A DNA stretch of 64,000 bases from Dioscorea cayenensis subsp. rotundata. Its lineage: Eukaryota; Streptophyta; Magnoliopsida; Dioscoreales; Dioscoreaceae. The DNA is taken from the NCBI RefSeq assembly GCF_009730915.1, contig NC_052489.1, forward strand, positions 29,505,916 to 29,569,915. Reading direction: 5' to 3'. The notes beneath the pieces are model-generated. The model ran no database searches, had not been told where the DNA came from, and saw only the letters and a list, made by a program, of their open reading frames with translations. This document shows, piece after piece, positions 1-9,964 of the stretch. Both the position numbers and the translations under genes were made by a program. Every line of letters starts with the position of its first letter. Position 1 is the first letter of the stretch.

Positions 1-474
1 GATACAATGATAATAAAGAATTATCGATTATAGATATAGGTTTGCAACCAACACCTTCATCATGTATTATTAAGTGAGAACGCATCATGCGTATGCCCTT
101 CAAAACTTGTTATATTTGTCATTAAAAAAAAAACATGTGAAAAAAATGAATTAAGAGAAGGACATGTATTTTTAAATCGACATCAATAATTATTAATCAA
201 CAGGCACTTAAAACAAATAAATAAATCTCCTTTATAATTAAAAATTTTAAACCAATCACTGAAGTTCCCAAAGCGCGCTTTGAGATTCGCAGCGGATGAA
301 ATGGTATCCGATGCGAGTCCGGATGAACACAATATCGGCATTGAAAAGGCCGAACATTCCTGGACCGTGCATCACTGTCTCAAGATCCGTTTAACTCGAT
401 AAAGTAAAGAATAAGCGGCACGATCGTACTTAATGATACAATTCAAGGGCATCTCCGTAACATCACCCCCCCTT

Positions 475-510
<36 letters not shown>

Positions 511-958
511 TAGGCGTTGTTCATAATTAAGAGTAGTAGAGTAGTGAAAAGAAAGATGGTGGAGAAGAGGAGAGCAATGAGGAGGAGATATCAGAGCCGT
601 CCGATTCCAAGGAGAGGCCAAGTGAAGGCAGCCATCGCCGTCGGATTGGCTCGATCGGTCGGTTCATTTTTTCTCTATGGCTCGATGTGGAACCGGTTCT
701 TACTCGCGGCTCATGAGTCAACCTGGTCCAGCCAGTCATTGATGGTCTCTTGCATCTCTTCTTTGTGGTCTGTTTTTTAGTTGCTGAAATAAGATCGCAT
801 GGTTCTTTGATTCGGTCTTATGATTCTGTTTGGTTCCTTGATGGATCGATTAGTTTAAATTTTGTTAGGTTTGAGGTGAATTTTCATTGTTTTGATTTGT
901 AATAAAATAAATTAAAATATATGTGAGCTCTTTTGAATCTTGTTCATTTCTTTTGAAT
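1..958 (+). repeat. Direct repeat copy A (about 0.95 kb), promoter-like with a short ORF
   Basis: This segment matches 1523-2470 almost base for base, with small differences in TA-tract length and scattered substitutions. It begins at the window edge, so it may extend further left. It holds a TATA-like box at 475-482 followed by a (TA)n run, then a short reading frame at 556-780 starting MVEKRRAMRRRYQ and ending in a Trp/Ser-rich tail. The frame shifts between the two copies (the other copy reads differently downstream), so I do not think it is a conserved protein. The layout (TATA, purine-rich leader, T-rich stretch after 780) looks like a duplicated promoter and 5' leader of a gene I do not recognise. 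Confidence 0.75.
475..482 (+). promoter_or_regulatory. TATA-like box in repeat copy A
   Basis: TATAAATA stands at the head of a (TA)n tract, about 75 bases before a purine-rich leader. The same arrangement is kept in the second copy at 1996-2003. That both copies keep it is the main support for a promoter. No downstream gene was identified, so function is inferred only. Confidence 0.35.
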
Positions 959-1522
959 CTTTGGCCATCTTTATGCGGAATATATATATATATATATATA
1001 TTCTTGAAAAATCCATTTTAACTCTTCCCCAAATTTTGTAAACGGTAAAAATAGAATGGTTTAATGAGTTGAGTAGATTCATGCATCACCAAACCCAATA
1101 AAAAACAAATCCAATTTTGTAGATCTTGTACTAACTAAATACACATAACACATCTAATATTTCAAACACCATGAATAACACATTCCATCATTTATCAAAA
1201 AATCAATAATAAATGCTGTACGGCATTCACCAATTCCGACCAATATTGCAATTAAGCATTTTCCACATGAATGTATTAAAAAAATTCTGAATTATTGCGG
1301 TAAAATGCAAGCATTATTTCTTCTAATTATCATGTTCAATCAATTCCATCAGAGTGAACAGTTTTTAAACACTAATTACAATTTTATATTCCTGTCCCAT
1401 AAAAATATATGTTTTAAAAGAAATACATCGGAAATTAAAGGATTTATAGTCAAACTACATTGACCCATTGTGAAGGATATTAGGGTGAGACATTTAAAAT
1501 ATTTTGAGTTCAAATCTCATTA
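959..1522. other. AT-rich spacer between the two repeat copies
   Basis: There is no coding frame of note. The spacer contains a TA microsatellite near 981-1001. Near 1490-1515 a stretch ending in gagttcaaatct resembles a pol III B box, directly before the second repeat copy. Nothing else is recognised. Confidence 0.5.
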
Positions 1523-2470
1523 GATACAATGATAATAAAGAATTGTCGATTATAGATATAGGTTTGCAACCAACACCTTCATCATGTATTATTAAGTGAG
1601 AACGCATCATGCGTATATGCCCTTCAAAACTTGTCATATTTGTCTTTAAAAAAAAACATGTGAAAAAAATGAATTAAGAGAAGGAGATGTATTTTTAAAT
1701 CGACATCAATAATTATTAATCAACAGGCACTTAAAACAAATAAATAAATCTCCTTTATAATTAAAAATTTAAACCAATCACTAAAGTTCCCAAAGCACGC
1801 TTTGAGATTCGCAGCGGATGAAATGGTATCCGATGCGAGTCCGGATGAACACGATATCGGCATTGAAAAGGCCGAACATTCCTGGACCGTGCATCGCTGT
1901 CTCAAGATTCGTTTAACTCGATAAAGTAAAGAATAAGCGGCACGATCGTACTTAATGATACAATTCAAGGGCATCTCCGTAACATCACCCCTCTTTATAA
2001 ATATATATATATATATATATATTTAGGCGTTGTTCATAATTAAGAGCAGTAGAGTAGAAAAGCAGCAAAAGAAAGATGGTGGAGAAGAGGAGAGCAATGA
2101 GGAGGAGATATCAGAGCCGTTCGATTCCAAGGAGAGGCCAAGTGAAGGCCGCCATCGCCGTCGGATTGGCTCGATCGGTCAGTTTGTTTTTCTCTATGGC
2201 TCGATGTGGAACCGGTTCTTACTCGCGGCTCATGAGTCAGCCTGGTCCAGCCAGTCATTGATGGTCTCTTGCATCACTTCTTTGTGGTCTGTTTTTTAGT
2301 TGCTGAAATAAGATCGCATGGTTCTTTGGTTCGGTCTTATGATTCTGTTTGGTTCCTTGATGGATCGATTAGTTTAAATTTTGTTAGGTTTGAGGTGAAT
2401 TTTCATTGTTTTGATTTGTAATAAAATAAATTAAAATATATGTGAGCTCTTTTGATTGATTGTTCATTTC
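1523..2470 (+). repeat. Direct repeat copy B (about 0.95 kb)
   Basis: Second copy of the segment at 1-958, in the same orientation, with a TATA-like box at 1996-2003. Its short frames (2030-2299 and 2076-2261) differ from those of copy A through small indels. On the minus strand copy B is open over 1720-1974, whereas copy A has a stop in the equivalent stretch, so neither strand shows a conserved protein. High identity suggests a recent duplication. Confidence 0.75.
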
Positions 2471-3840
2471 TGTTTACCTTTGTGCCAGGTTTTAGTAAGG
2501 AAAGCATTTAAGCAATATATACACTGGATAGAAATGTTTTTTTTTTGTTTTTTTGTTTTTTTAACAATGTGGATAAAATATTATAAACATATATTATTAT
2601 TAAAATCTCAACTATTCATTAAGAAAGTTGAGAATTTTAGATTTTTGATATGAGTCATATTTTAACTGTTAAGTTATTATTATGATGGCTATGTAGAATA
2701 AAAGTATATAAAAGAAAATAACAAATAGTAAATAATAAAAAAACAAAAAACAAAATGAGACAATATGATGTATGAAATGAGGCTATATAAAATAAGCAAA
2801 ATATCCATTTTAATAATACTTAATAAATTATTATAAATAATGGATTATCCACTCTAAATAGCACTTATTAGATGAGTAAAAGAGTTTAACTATTTAAGCA
2901 GAGGCGCATGCGGAGGTATGTCATATTTTTCTCATTCTTGATAAGCATATAATGTGTTAGGTACTTACACCATGGGCGTTAAATTTTATAATACTTGTGC
3001 TTTTCACATGAGCCACCCTTCACTAATACAAACATCTAATACAAGAAACCCATTATTAATTAATAGACTAAATGATCATTAGTAACTTCGTAGACTACTA
3101 TTGGTATTTTATATAGATGCCACTTTTAAAAAATAAAAAATAAAAAATAACATAGACAATTTTATTTTTCATATACTCTCTAAATCCATAAATATCCAAT
3201 TGGATGAGCTCTAGGGTTCTAAAAGGTGTGACTGCGGATCAAAATATTAGCCATCGTTGTAAAAACCATCTTTGTATTTTTTATGAATTTTTTTCTCACA
3301 AAAATAAAAATTTATGGACAGTATTAATTGCATATATATTTTTATTAATACCAAGAGATCATAATCCAACAATATTGACTTTATTGAGAAAAACGAGTGT
3401 GAAATATTTAATTACTAGCTTGAATTTCACTAGATGTAATGGTGTAATATGTCATCGGCACTGGTTTATTATCCAAATTTTATGTCACCAAATAAAGATG
3501 TGCAAGTTAGATGATCAATTTCAAGTTTGTGCACTTTTTGATGTATATACGGTTTCTTGCTTTTATCAAAAATATTTTTATTAATATAAAAACTACCGTA
3601 ATTATTAGTGAGTTCTATTTCATGCCTTGGAGGTATTTATAAATTATAATCACCCCAACAAATTCAAAGAATTAATACAATTAGGAAAAAAAAACATAAT
3701 GAGTTATCCTCCACTATAGAAGACTTTAGAAGACATGGAATAAAAACCTCTTATTTTCAAAAACATCCGCAAGTAGTTTAGAGTGCCTCGAGATGGAACC
3801 ACACAAATAATAACCCAATCTCGAGATCACACACCAATTG
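2471..3840. other. AT-rich intergenic region
   Basis: Noncoding as far as I can see. A 126-codon open frame at 3204-3584 (+) has an AT-driven composition and no recognisable motif. I treat it as chance. Homopolymer A and T runs are common. Confidence 0.5.
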
Positions 3841-3842
3841 CT

Positions 3843-3906
3843 AAAACCCTAGTATGAGCCAAACCCTGAAAACCCTAGCATCATCGTCGTCCCTCCAAAA
3901 ACCCTA
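3843..3906 (+). promoter_or_regulatory. Cluster of three telo-box-like motifs upstream of NAF1
   Basis: Three AAACCCTA or AACCCTA(A/G) motifs lie within about 65 bases, just before the presumed start codon of NAF1 at 3929. Telo boxes are known in promoters of plant ribosome-biogenesis and translation genes, which suits a snoRNP assembly factor. The motifs are seen directly; the regulatory role is inferred. Confidence 0.5.
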
Positions 3907-3928
3907 ATCGCTCCTCTCTCTTCTGGCG

Positions 3929-6682
3929 ATGGTGGGATGGCGAATCCCAGCCATTAGAGAAGCTCCTGGTCAACCCTTCCTGGATTCCGTGCTTGATTTC
4001 GATCCCGTGGTTGAGTGGCTTGTTGATCCTGATCTCTCTCCGATGTCAATCTCTAATGCTAGAGACGCCAAAAATTGAGCCAAAAAGAAGATGATGTTCC
4101 TGCTCTACATGAATCCAGAGTCGAGGAGTCTGAGCTTCCAAAAAGAAGATGATGTTCCCGCTGTGCATGAATCCAGAGCCGATGAGTCCGAGATTTTTAG
4201 GTTCTCCAATCGATGAGAAAAATGGATAAGGTTTCTCTTAATCCAGTGATCAATGGCGGCAGTGAATCTGTGGCTAGCCCTGATGAGAAAATCAAGAAAA
4301 TGGAGCATTTTGAGGAGGTTCTCGGTAGTGAACAAGCGAATGGCACACAAGGAGTGGGTTTGGTTTCTAAGGGGGAAGAGGAGGAAGTTGGCAGTGAGTC
4401 TGAGAGTGATGAAGAGTCTTCGAGTGAGGAGTCTTCTAGTTCTTCTAGTGGTGAAGAAGAGGGATGATGATGGAGGTGATGAGGTGGAAGAAGCGGAAGA
4501 AGGTGAGATTATGGAGAATGTGATTGTTTTCAAGTGACGAGGAAGGGATTGTCATGAAAGGGCCTATTAAATCAAAGAATGAGATTGAGGTAATTATTTT
4601 CCTTGTCTTTCCTTTATCCTTTTTTGCTTGAATGCATGAACTTGCATGGAGATTGGGTAACTAGTCTGATGGATGATTTATGCAAATAGTGAATTTGGGG
4701 ATTCATGAGTATGTGCTGCTTATATCTTTGATCGATAGTATTATATTTTGGAGGATTTGCTATGTTTATCTCTTTGGCATTAGCTAGGTTGATACTTCCA
4801 TCCTGGGTATCTTGATGATTTATACAAACAATAAATTGAGGATTTATGAGTATGTGCTGCTTATATTTTTGATCTGTTGGAATTATATCTGCTTATATCT
4901 CTTTTGCTGTTATCCATATTAATTAGAGATGTGGTTTATGTTTGCATTGCAGTTTCTTGATCATTTATGCAACTTTTGAATTGGGAATTTGTGAGTTTGT
5001 TGTGCTTTGAATGTTTCTGATTCATTTCTAATACATGTTATATGTGTCTTTGTGCATTTTGGTGGGATGTAATAATGCTAACCTTTTATTTGTTGTAGCT
5101 CAGCAGGGAGGTTGTTCCTGCTAATGCATTCATGTGCATGGTAAAACTTGGATTATTTCATGGATTATTGAATACTTATGGATGGTTTATACTGCAGGAT
5201 CTTCCTCCAGTTCCTCCCTGTTGATGTGTGCTTGGAACCACATCATCAGACTTTGCCGGTTGGAGTGATTTCATCTGTGAGTTTGCCTAAAAGAAACTTT
5301 TAACGTACTGAGTTTCAGTTAATAATTTACTTGTCCCTCTGTAGGGTTGAAGTTGTTTTATAAATTTGATTTTTATTCAGATAATTGGGAGCAGAGTCAT
5401 TGTAGAAGGTTCAGAGAAGCACAATCCTCTTAGTGAGGGTTCTATCCTCTGGATTACTGAAACCAGGTCTCCTTTGGGTGTGGTTGATGAAATATTTGGA
5501 CCTGTTAAAAATCCTTACTATATTGTGAGGTACAATTCTGATACAGAAATCGCTGATGGAGTGAAGGAAGGCATGAGTGTCTCATTTGTTCTGGAGTTTG
5601 CAAATCATGTTCTCAATGATAAGGACATCTACAAGAAAGGGTATGATGCATCAGGTGAGAATGACGAGGAGATGACAGATGAGGTGGAATTCTCTGATGA
5701 TGAGAAGGAAGCTGAATACAGGAGATCTCTTCGGCAGGCAAAAAGAGCAACTGGACACAGTATGCATAGCAATAGGGAATGTGGTGTGAATAAGAAAAGA
5801 AATGATCGGAAGGTTGCCGGAACTAAGAAAAATGCGAGAGCTCCTAACCTTCATGCTCGTGCTGCTACAAACCAATCATTGCCTTTTGGTCCTGGAACTC
5901 ATGCATCATCAGGTACAAGTAGTGATGGTAATCCAGCTTTCTCTTCTGGAGGCAGTGCTTTCCCTATGCCACCAACAATTCTTCCAGCTGAGCGAACAGG
6001 CGCTTGTCTAAATCATCCTCTTGATCAGTCATTGCAGCATCCACTGAACTCTGTTTGGGCACATTCATTACCTCCTCCTCCTCCTCCGCAGCAGCAGTTA
6101 AATGCTTCTGGGCCAGGAATGCTATTACAGCAACAACCAAATGTCTGGCCAAATGACATGCTGCCGCAGCAGCAGCTTGGTGCTTGGGCACTTGGAGTGC
6201 TGCTGCAACAGCAGCAGCAACAACAACAACAACAACAACAACAGAATGCATTGGCACAGGGATTCTCACCTCTGCACCAGCTTATTGGTTTACAAGGAGG
6301 ACTTGGTGGTGCTTCATATCCACATCCTCAGAACCCGGCCTTGAACGCTTATTCAAATGCAATGGCTTCTCAACGGCCGTTCCTACCTCAGTCTAGCCCC
6401 CCGCTTGGTGGACCATGGAATGGAGGAGGACTGTTAAATCTCCCTGTTAATCCTATGGTGACAAGGCCCTTTGGTCAGACTGGCTTTGGTCTGGCACAAA
6501 TTGGACCTAGCAATGCTCAAGACCCTAGGGTTTTTGAGGGACAGAATCCAGCAGCCATTCGACAAGCAGGGCAACAGCCCCAGCCCTTCTCACCTGGAAG
6601 GTCATCTCCTCATGGAAGGAGGCCACACGGCAGAGGAGGTCGTCATTCCTTTGGTAGAGGCAATCGGGCGCGGGGCAGGTAG
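3929..6682 (+). pseudogene. NAF1: H/ACA ribonucleoprotein assembly factor NAF1, 5' part broken
   Basis: NAF1 loads the H/ACA snoRNP core (dyskerin/Cbf5 complex) in the nucleus before Gar1 replaces it. The last exon (5381-6682) is one clean frame. It holds the Gar1/Naf1 beta-barrel core (motifs GSRVIVEG, LSEGSILWITETR, GVVDEIFGPVKNPYY), an acidic stretch, a basic region, a Pro/Gln-rich segment with a run of Gln near 6207-6245, and a Gly/Arg-rich C-terminus. Upstream, the first frame from ATG 3929 (MVGWRIPAIREAPG) stops after about 50 codons. A 58-base tandem repeat shifts frame, and the acidic/serine region (4213-4590) needs at least two frame changes. The short exon near 5200 (LPPVPP, then PHHQTLPVGVISS) also carries a one-base shift. 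Introns lie around 4591-5199 and 5278-5380. It is either a decaying gene or a consensus with indel errors. Family identity is secure. Confidence 0.8.
4081..4196 (+). repeat. 58-bp tandem duplication inside NAF1 5' exon
   Basis: Two units starting CAAAAAGAAGATGATGTTCC at 4081 and 4139 are nearly identical. Each encodes QKEDDVPA.HESR when read in its own frame. The period of 58 is not a multiple of three, so the duplication puts the second unit out of frame with the first. Confidence 0.8.
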
Positions 6683-7368
6683 GATAAGATATGTATCTAC
6701 TAGTTCTGGGTAAATTTTGTGTATGTTGGGAACTTGTTCTTTAAAGACTGTTTCATTAGAAAGAATAGCATGGTATGTATTAAGTTTTTATTTTTGTATT
6801 ATTTCTTATTGGTAAATTTTTGTTTGCCAGCTATTTGTTATACTGAATTTTGTTTGATTATGAATCTTTTAAAGTTGAAAAAAGAATATTGCTGTTTGAA
6901 AATTTTGAAAGGAATAATTGTAAAAACGTCGCATTTATAAAAAAAAATTAGTGAGGATAGTTATTAATTGATTTCAGACCTGATTTCAATCACTATTTTT
7001 CATCAGCTGCTAATTCGCAATAATTATATACCAAACATCCTTGTACATTGCATCATAAGCAAACATTCACTGGTATGAGGCTTCAGAATACAACTATTTT
7101 AGCCTCCAGATTTCTTATTACAACTTATGTATTTTTCAACTGTTCAAAGTTGAATGTGCAAATACAACACCAAAGATTTAGAAAGAAGTAAGGTAGTAGG
7201 AATTCTGAATAGATAAGGGCGCTACTACTCTACCAGTGAAGGTAATGAGAGATTGAAAATTGTTATGGAATTAGATATCTGGATATCTCCAGGACTAGCT
7301 TCTTCACTGCTTAACAAGCACTCAGGCGTGTCTCATTCAATGACACACAATGATATGAAGCACATGAT
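6683..7368. other. Noncoding region downstream of NAF1
   Basis: This is the 3' UTR-like, AT-rich stretch after the NAF1 stop, then sequence with no recognised feature. Short frames at 6719-6940 have no family resemblance. Confidence 0.5.
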
Positions 7369-7655
7369 ATAGGCAAGCTATTGAAGAAGTATTCATCTGC
7401 ATCACAAATACCAAGAGAAGGTATTAAAATTAAGCCGTATCTCAGTCAATGACACACAATGATATGAAGCACTTGCTATGAATTAATGACAGGTACTCAC
7501 TGGGTGCATTTTACTTGTATGACATATGATATGTGGTGATTTAATTATTTCATCTCACAAATTTGTCAGTTTGAACCAGGGGAAAAAGAATGAAAGATAA
7601 GGATGAGATTACCTCCGGGAGTGCTTTCTGGTGAGGCATTCTTATAGAAACAATG
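7369..7655 (-). pseudogene. Fragment of an S1/P1-type nuclease gene (last two exons, decayed)
   Basis: Read on the minus strand, 7611-7652 gives FYKNASP.ST followed by a splice-donor-like GTAATC. This matches an internal exon of the intact nuclease gene at 26610-26683 (VYKNASPGSTLG). The adjoining intron sequence, near 7569-7610, also resembles the intact copy. Further along, 7372-7397 reads DEYFFNSLP, like the start of the final exon (DDYFFTRMP). No other exons remain. It is a degenerate relic of an ENDO-family paralogue about 19 kb from the functional gene. Confidence 0.7.
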
Positions 7656-8417
7656 GTTTTTTTTTTTTTTTTAATTTTTCATTTGGAAGTTTTTACCAAG
7701 CGTTTTTAGTGTAATTTTAGTAACTTATGTTTTTTTAAGTAGCCAGAAACTGTTAAAAAAAGATTAAAATATTTCCCGGACACTCTTCCTTTTCAACTAA
7801 AATCTAAAAATTCTTAAATTTGTTTAAAAACTAAACTATTATTTAGTACTATTCAAATTAAGTGTTGGTAGTTTGTTCATGTTATAAAAATTTATCTTGT
7901 CACACTTAATAAGTGACTATCAAAATGACTAGGTTTGTTGGACAAGCATTCTCACATGACTCAATATCAATGGCAACCTTGGGTGAAATACCAACCGTAT
8001 AATTCCATATAATATTAAATTTATATGTAATTGGTACAAATTTAATATTTATTATATTATGTTTTATTTATTTTTGAAACATGCGTTATGATATCATTAA
8101 CAAATATATATACATATATGCTGAACACAGTTTGTACTTCACCAAAATACTGCTAAAAAACGTGTAAGGGATTCAATTTGATTTGACAGGTTCATTGACT
8201 TTTCTTCTTCACCAATATCAATCTGTGTCCCACCTCATGCATGATTAACATTTCAATCAATCAACCAACCTGGCGCTAATTCGCAATAAAAATTATATCA
8301 AACAGTGAAATATAAACACTGTAATTAAAAATTTATTGTATTTTTAATTATACTTAACCGAATACTAATTTTTATGTGGTTTTAAAATGTCACCTGGCAC
8401 CATATCATATTCCAAAA
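7656..8417. other. AT-rich intergenic region
   Basis: No gene or clear repeat is seen. Includes poly-T near 7659-7675 and low-complexity AT sequence up to the outer MULE boundary. Confidence 0.5.
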
Positions 8418-8435
8418 ATAGCATTACTCATTTAC

Positions 8436-8443
8436 ACAAAATG
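8436..8443. repeat. Target-site duplication of inner MULE, left copy
   Basis: ACAAAATG directly precedes the GGGGTTAAAT terminus. The same eight bases (nine if one G/C of the terminus is shifted) directly follow the right terminus at 15464-15471. Mutator-like elements typically make 8-11 bp duplications, usually 9. Confidence 0.85.
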
Positions 8444-8705
8444 GGGGTTAAATTTTCAGGAGGTCACCCAACTTTACTTGGTTTTCAATTCGGTCACCCA
8501 AGTTCAAAACGCATAAAAACGATCACCCAACTATGATTTCTTTTCACCGGCCAACATCCCGACCAATTCCAGCCCTCATAAACCCACGCGGCAGCCGGAA
8601 CGGCCTCGCTGCCAGGGTTGTGCCGACTCGTAATCCCGATGTGGCATGTCCACGCCCTGCTTTTGTGATCCCCGCCGCCAGAGAACCGCCACATCATCTT
8701 CACCT
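8444..8705 (+). repeat. Left terminal inverted repeat of inner MULE
   Basis: Pairs with 15200-15463 in inverted orientation at high identity with a few small indels. The match runs from the outermost GGGG through the region ACATCATCTTCACCT. Short open frames on both strands here are by-products of its relatively GC-rich composition. Confidence 0.85.
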
Positions 8706-9084
8706 CAAAAAGGGGAAAGTAGACCGTTGAGAAGACATTGAGCTTTTTCCTTCTCACCTTCTTTCTCATTTTCACCAAAGCAAAGGCTTTGTGGTGACTG
8801 GTCGAGAGCAAAGGATCGAGAACCTTACCATCGGTGAGGTAGCAAGGCAAGCAAGAAAGACTTCAACGCAGAATGGCGGTGAATCGGGAGGTCCGTCCCA
8901 AGCAGCGACGGTCCACCGTAGTATTGTAAGCTCCATGAAACCCTAATGCCCTTATTGCATTATATGTTTACTTTATAGGTTGTAGTGTCTATTTGAAGCA
9001 AAATAAGGTTATGGTTTACAAGTGAAAGTCAGTGGTATGTGTTCACAATGCCGAGGGTCCACCAGTAGTACATTAATTTTTTTC

Positions 9085-9480
9085 TTTTTTTGTTGTTGTG
9101 GTCCCTAGCTAGTAGTTGCATAAGTTTTGTTATTGAGTGGGTGTTTTGGGTTTTTTTTTTCCTTGGATGTCTTGGGTTTTTATGTTGAATGTGGTCCCTA
9201 CTGTTAGTTGTAGAAGTGTTGTCATAAATGGGTTTTTTTGGGTTTTTGTTTTTACTCGTATGTACTAAATTTTGTGTTGAATGTGGTCTCTAGTCGTTGA
9301 ATATAGAAGTATTGTCGTTAAGTGGGTTTTTATAATCTGGATGTCCCTAAATTTTTGTCGTTGAATGTGGCCCTAGCCATTAGTTGTAGAAGTGTTGCTA
9401 TGAAGTGGATTTTTTTGGTTTTTTTTTATATTAGATGTCCTTGCTTTTTATGTTGAATGTGGTTCCCAGCTTGATGGCCA
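9085..9480 (+). repeat. Minisatellite of about 90 bp units, roughly five copies
   Basis: Imperfect tandem units carry the core TTGAATGTGGTCCCTAG, then GTTAGTTGTAGAAGTGTTG, then a T/G-rich stretch. Units start near 9095, 9188, 9280, 9362 and 9453. The block sits between the left TIR and the transposase, as is common in autonomous MULEs. Confidence 0.7.
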
Positions 9481-9964
9481 ATTTTTAGTCCTGCTTTTTT
9501 TAATGTGATGTTATTTGATCTCAAACAGCTTGTAGAATTTTTTTGTCAAATAGGGTTTTTTTGTTTGGTTTATACTATGGATGTGCTTTCCATCAACACA
9601 ATTCATGTGGTGCTATGTTCCCCGGTTTGAGTTAAAATTTTTCGGAATGTGCTTTCCTTGCCACAAATTCCATATTTCTAAATAAGGGTGTGGTAGAATT
9701 GGGTAAATTTAATTATGGTTTGTTAATTTCCCTCAACACAATTACATTGGAAAGCTGGTTTGTGTTATTTGCCTCCATATAACTTTATTTTGGTTTGTGT
9801 TATTTTCCTTGACACAATTTTTTTGATATAAACTTGTAAAGAATTGGTTCAAAGGACTTGTCATTACCTATGTGATGGTTGCATTATGTAGTGATATGTA
9901 CATTGTTATAAACAGCAGATCAAAAACAATGAATTAATCGTGTATATTTTCTTTTTTTATTTCA

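Noticed and set aside
3204-3584. 126-codon open frame on the plus strand
   Set aside because: AT-driven composition, no motif, no splice context; probably chance.
3843-3906. Telomere repeat (AAACCCT)n
   Set aside because: Only three separated motifs, not a tandem tract; better explained as telo-box promoter elements.
5964-6269. Minus-strand frame with Val/Ala runs over the NAF1 Gln tract
   Set aside because: Antisense reading of CAG/CAA repeats.
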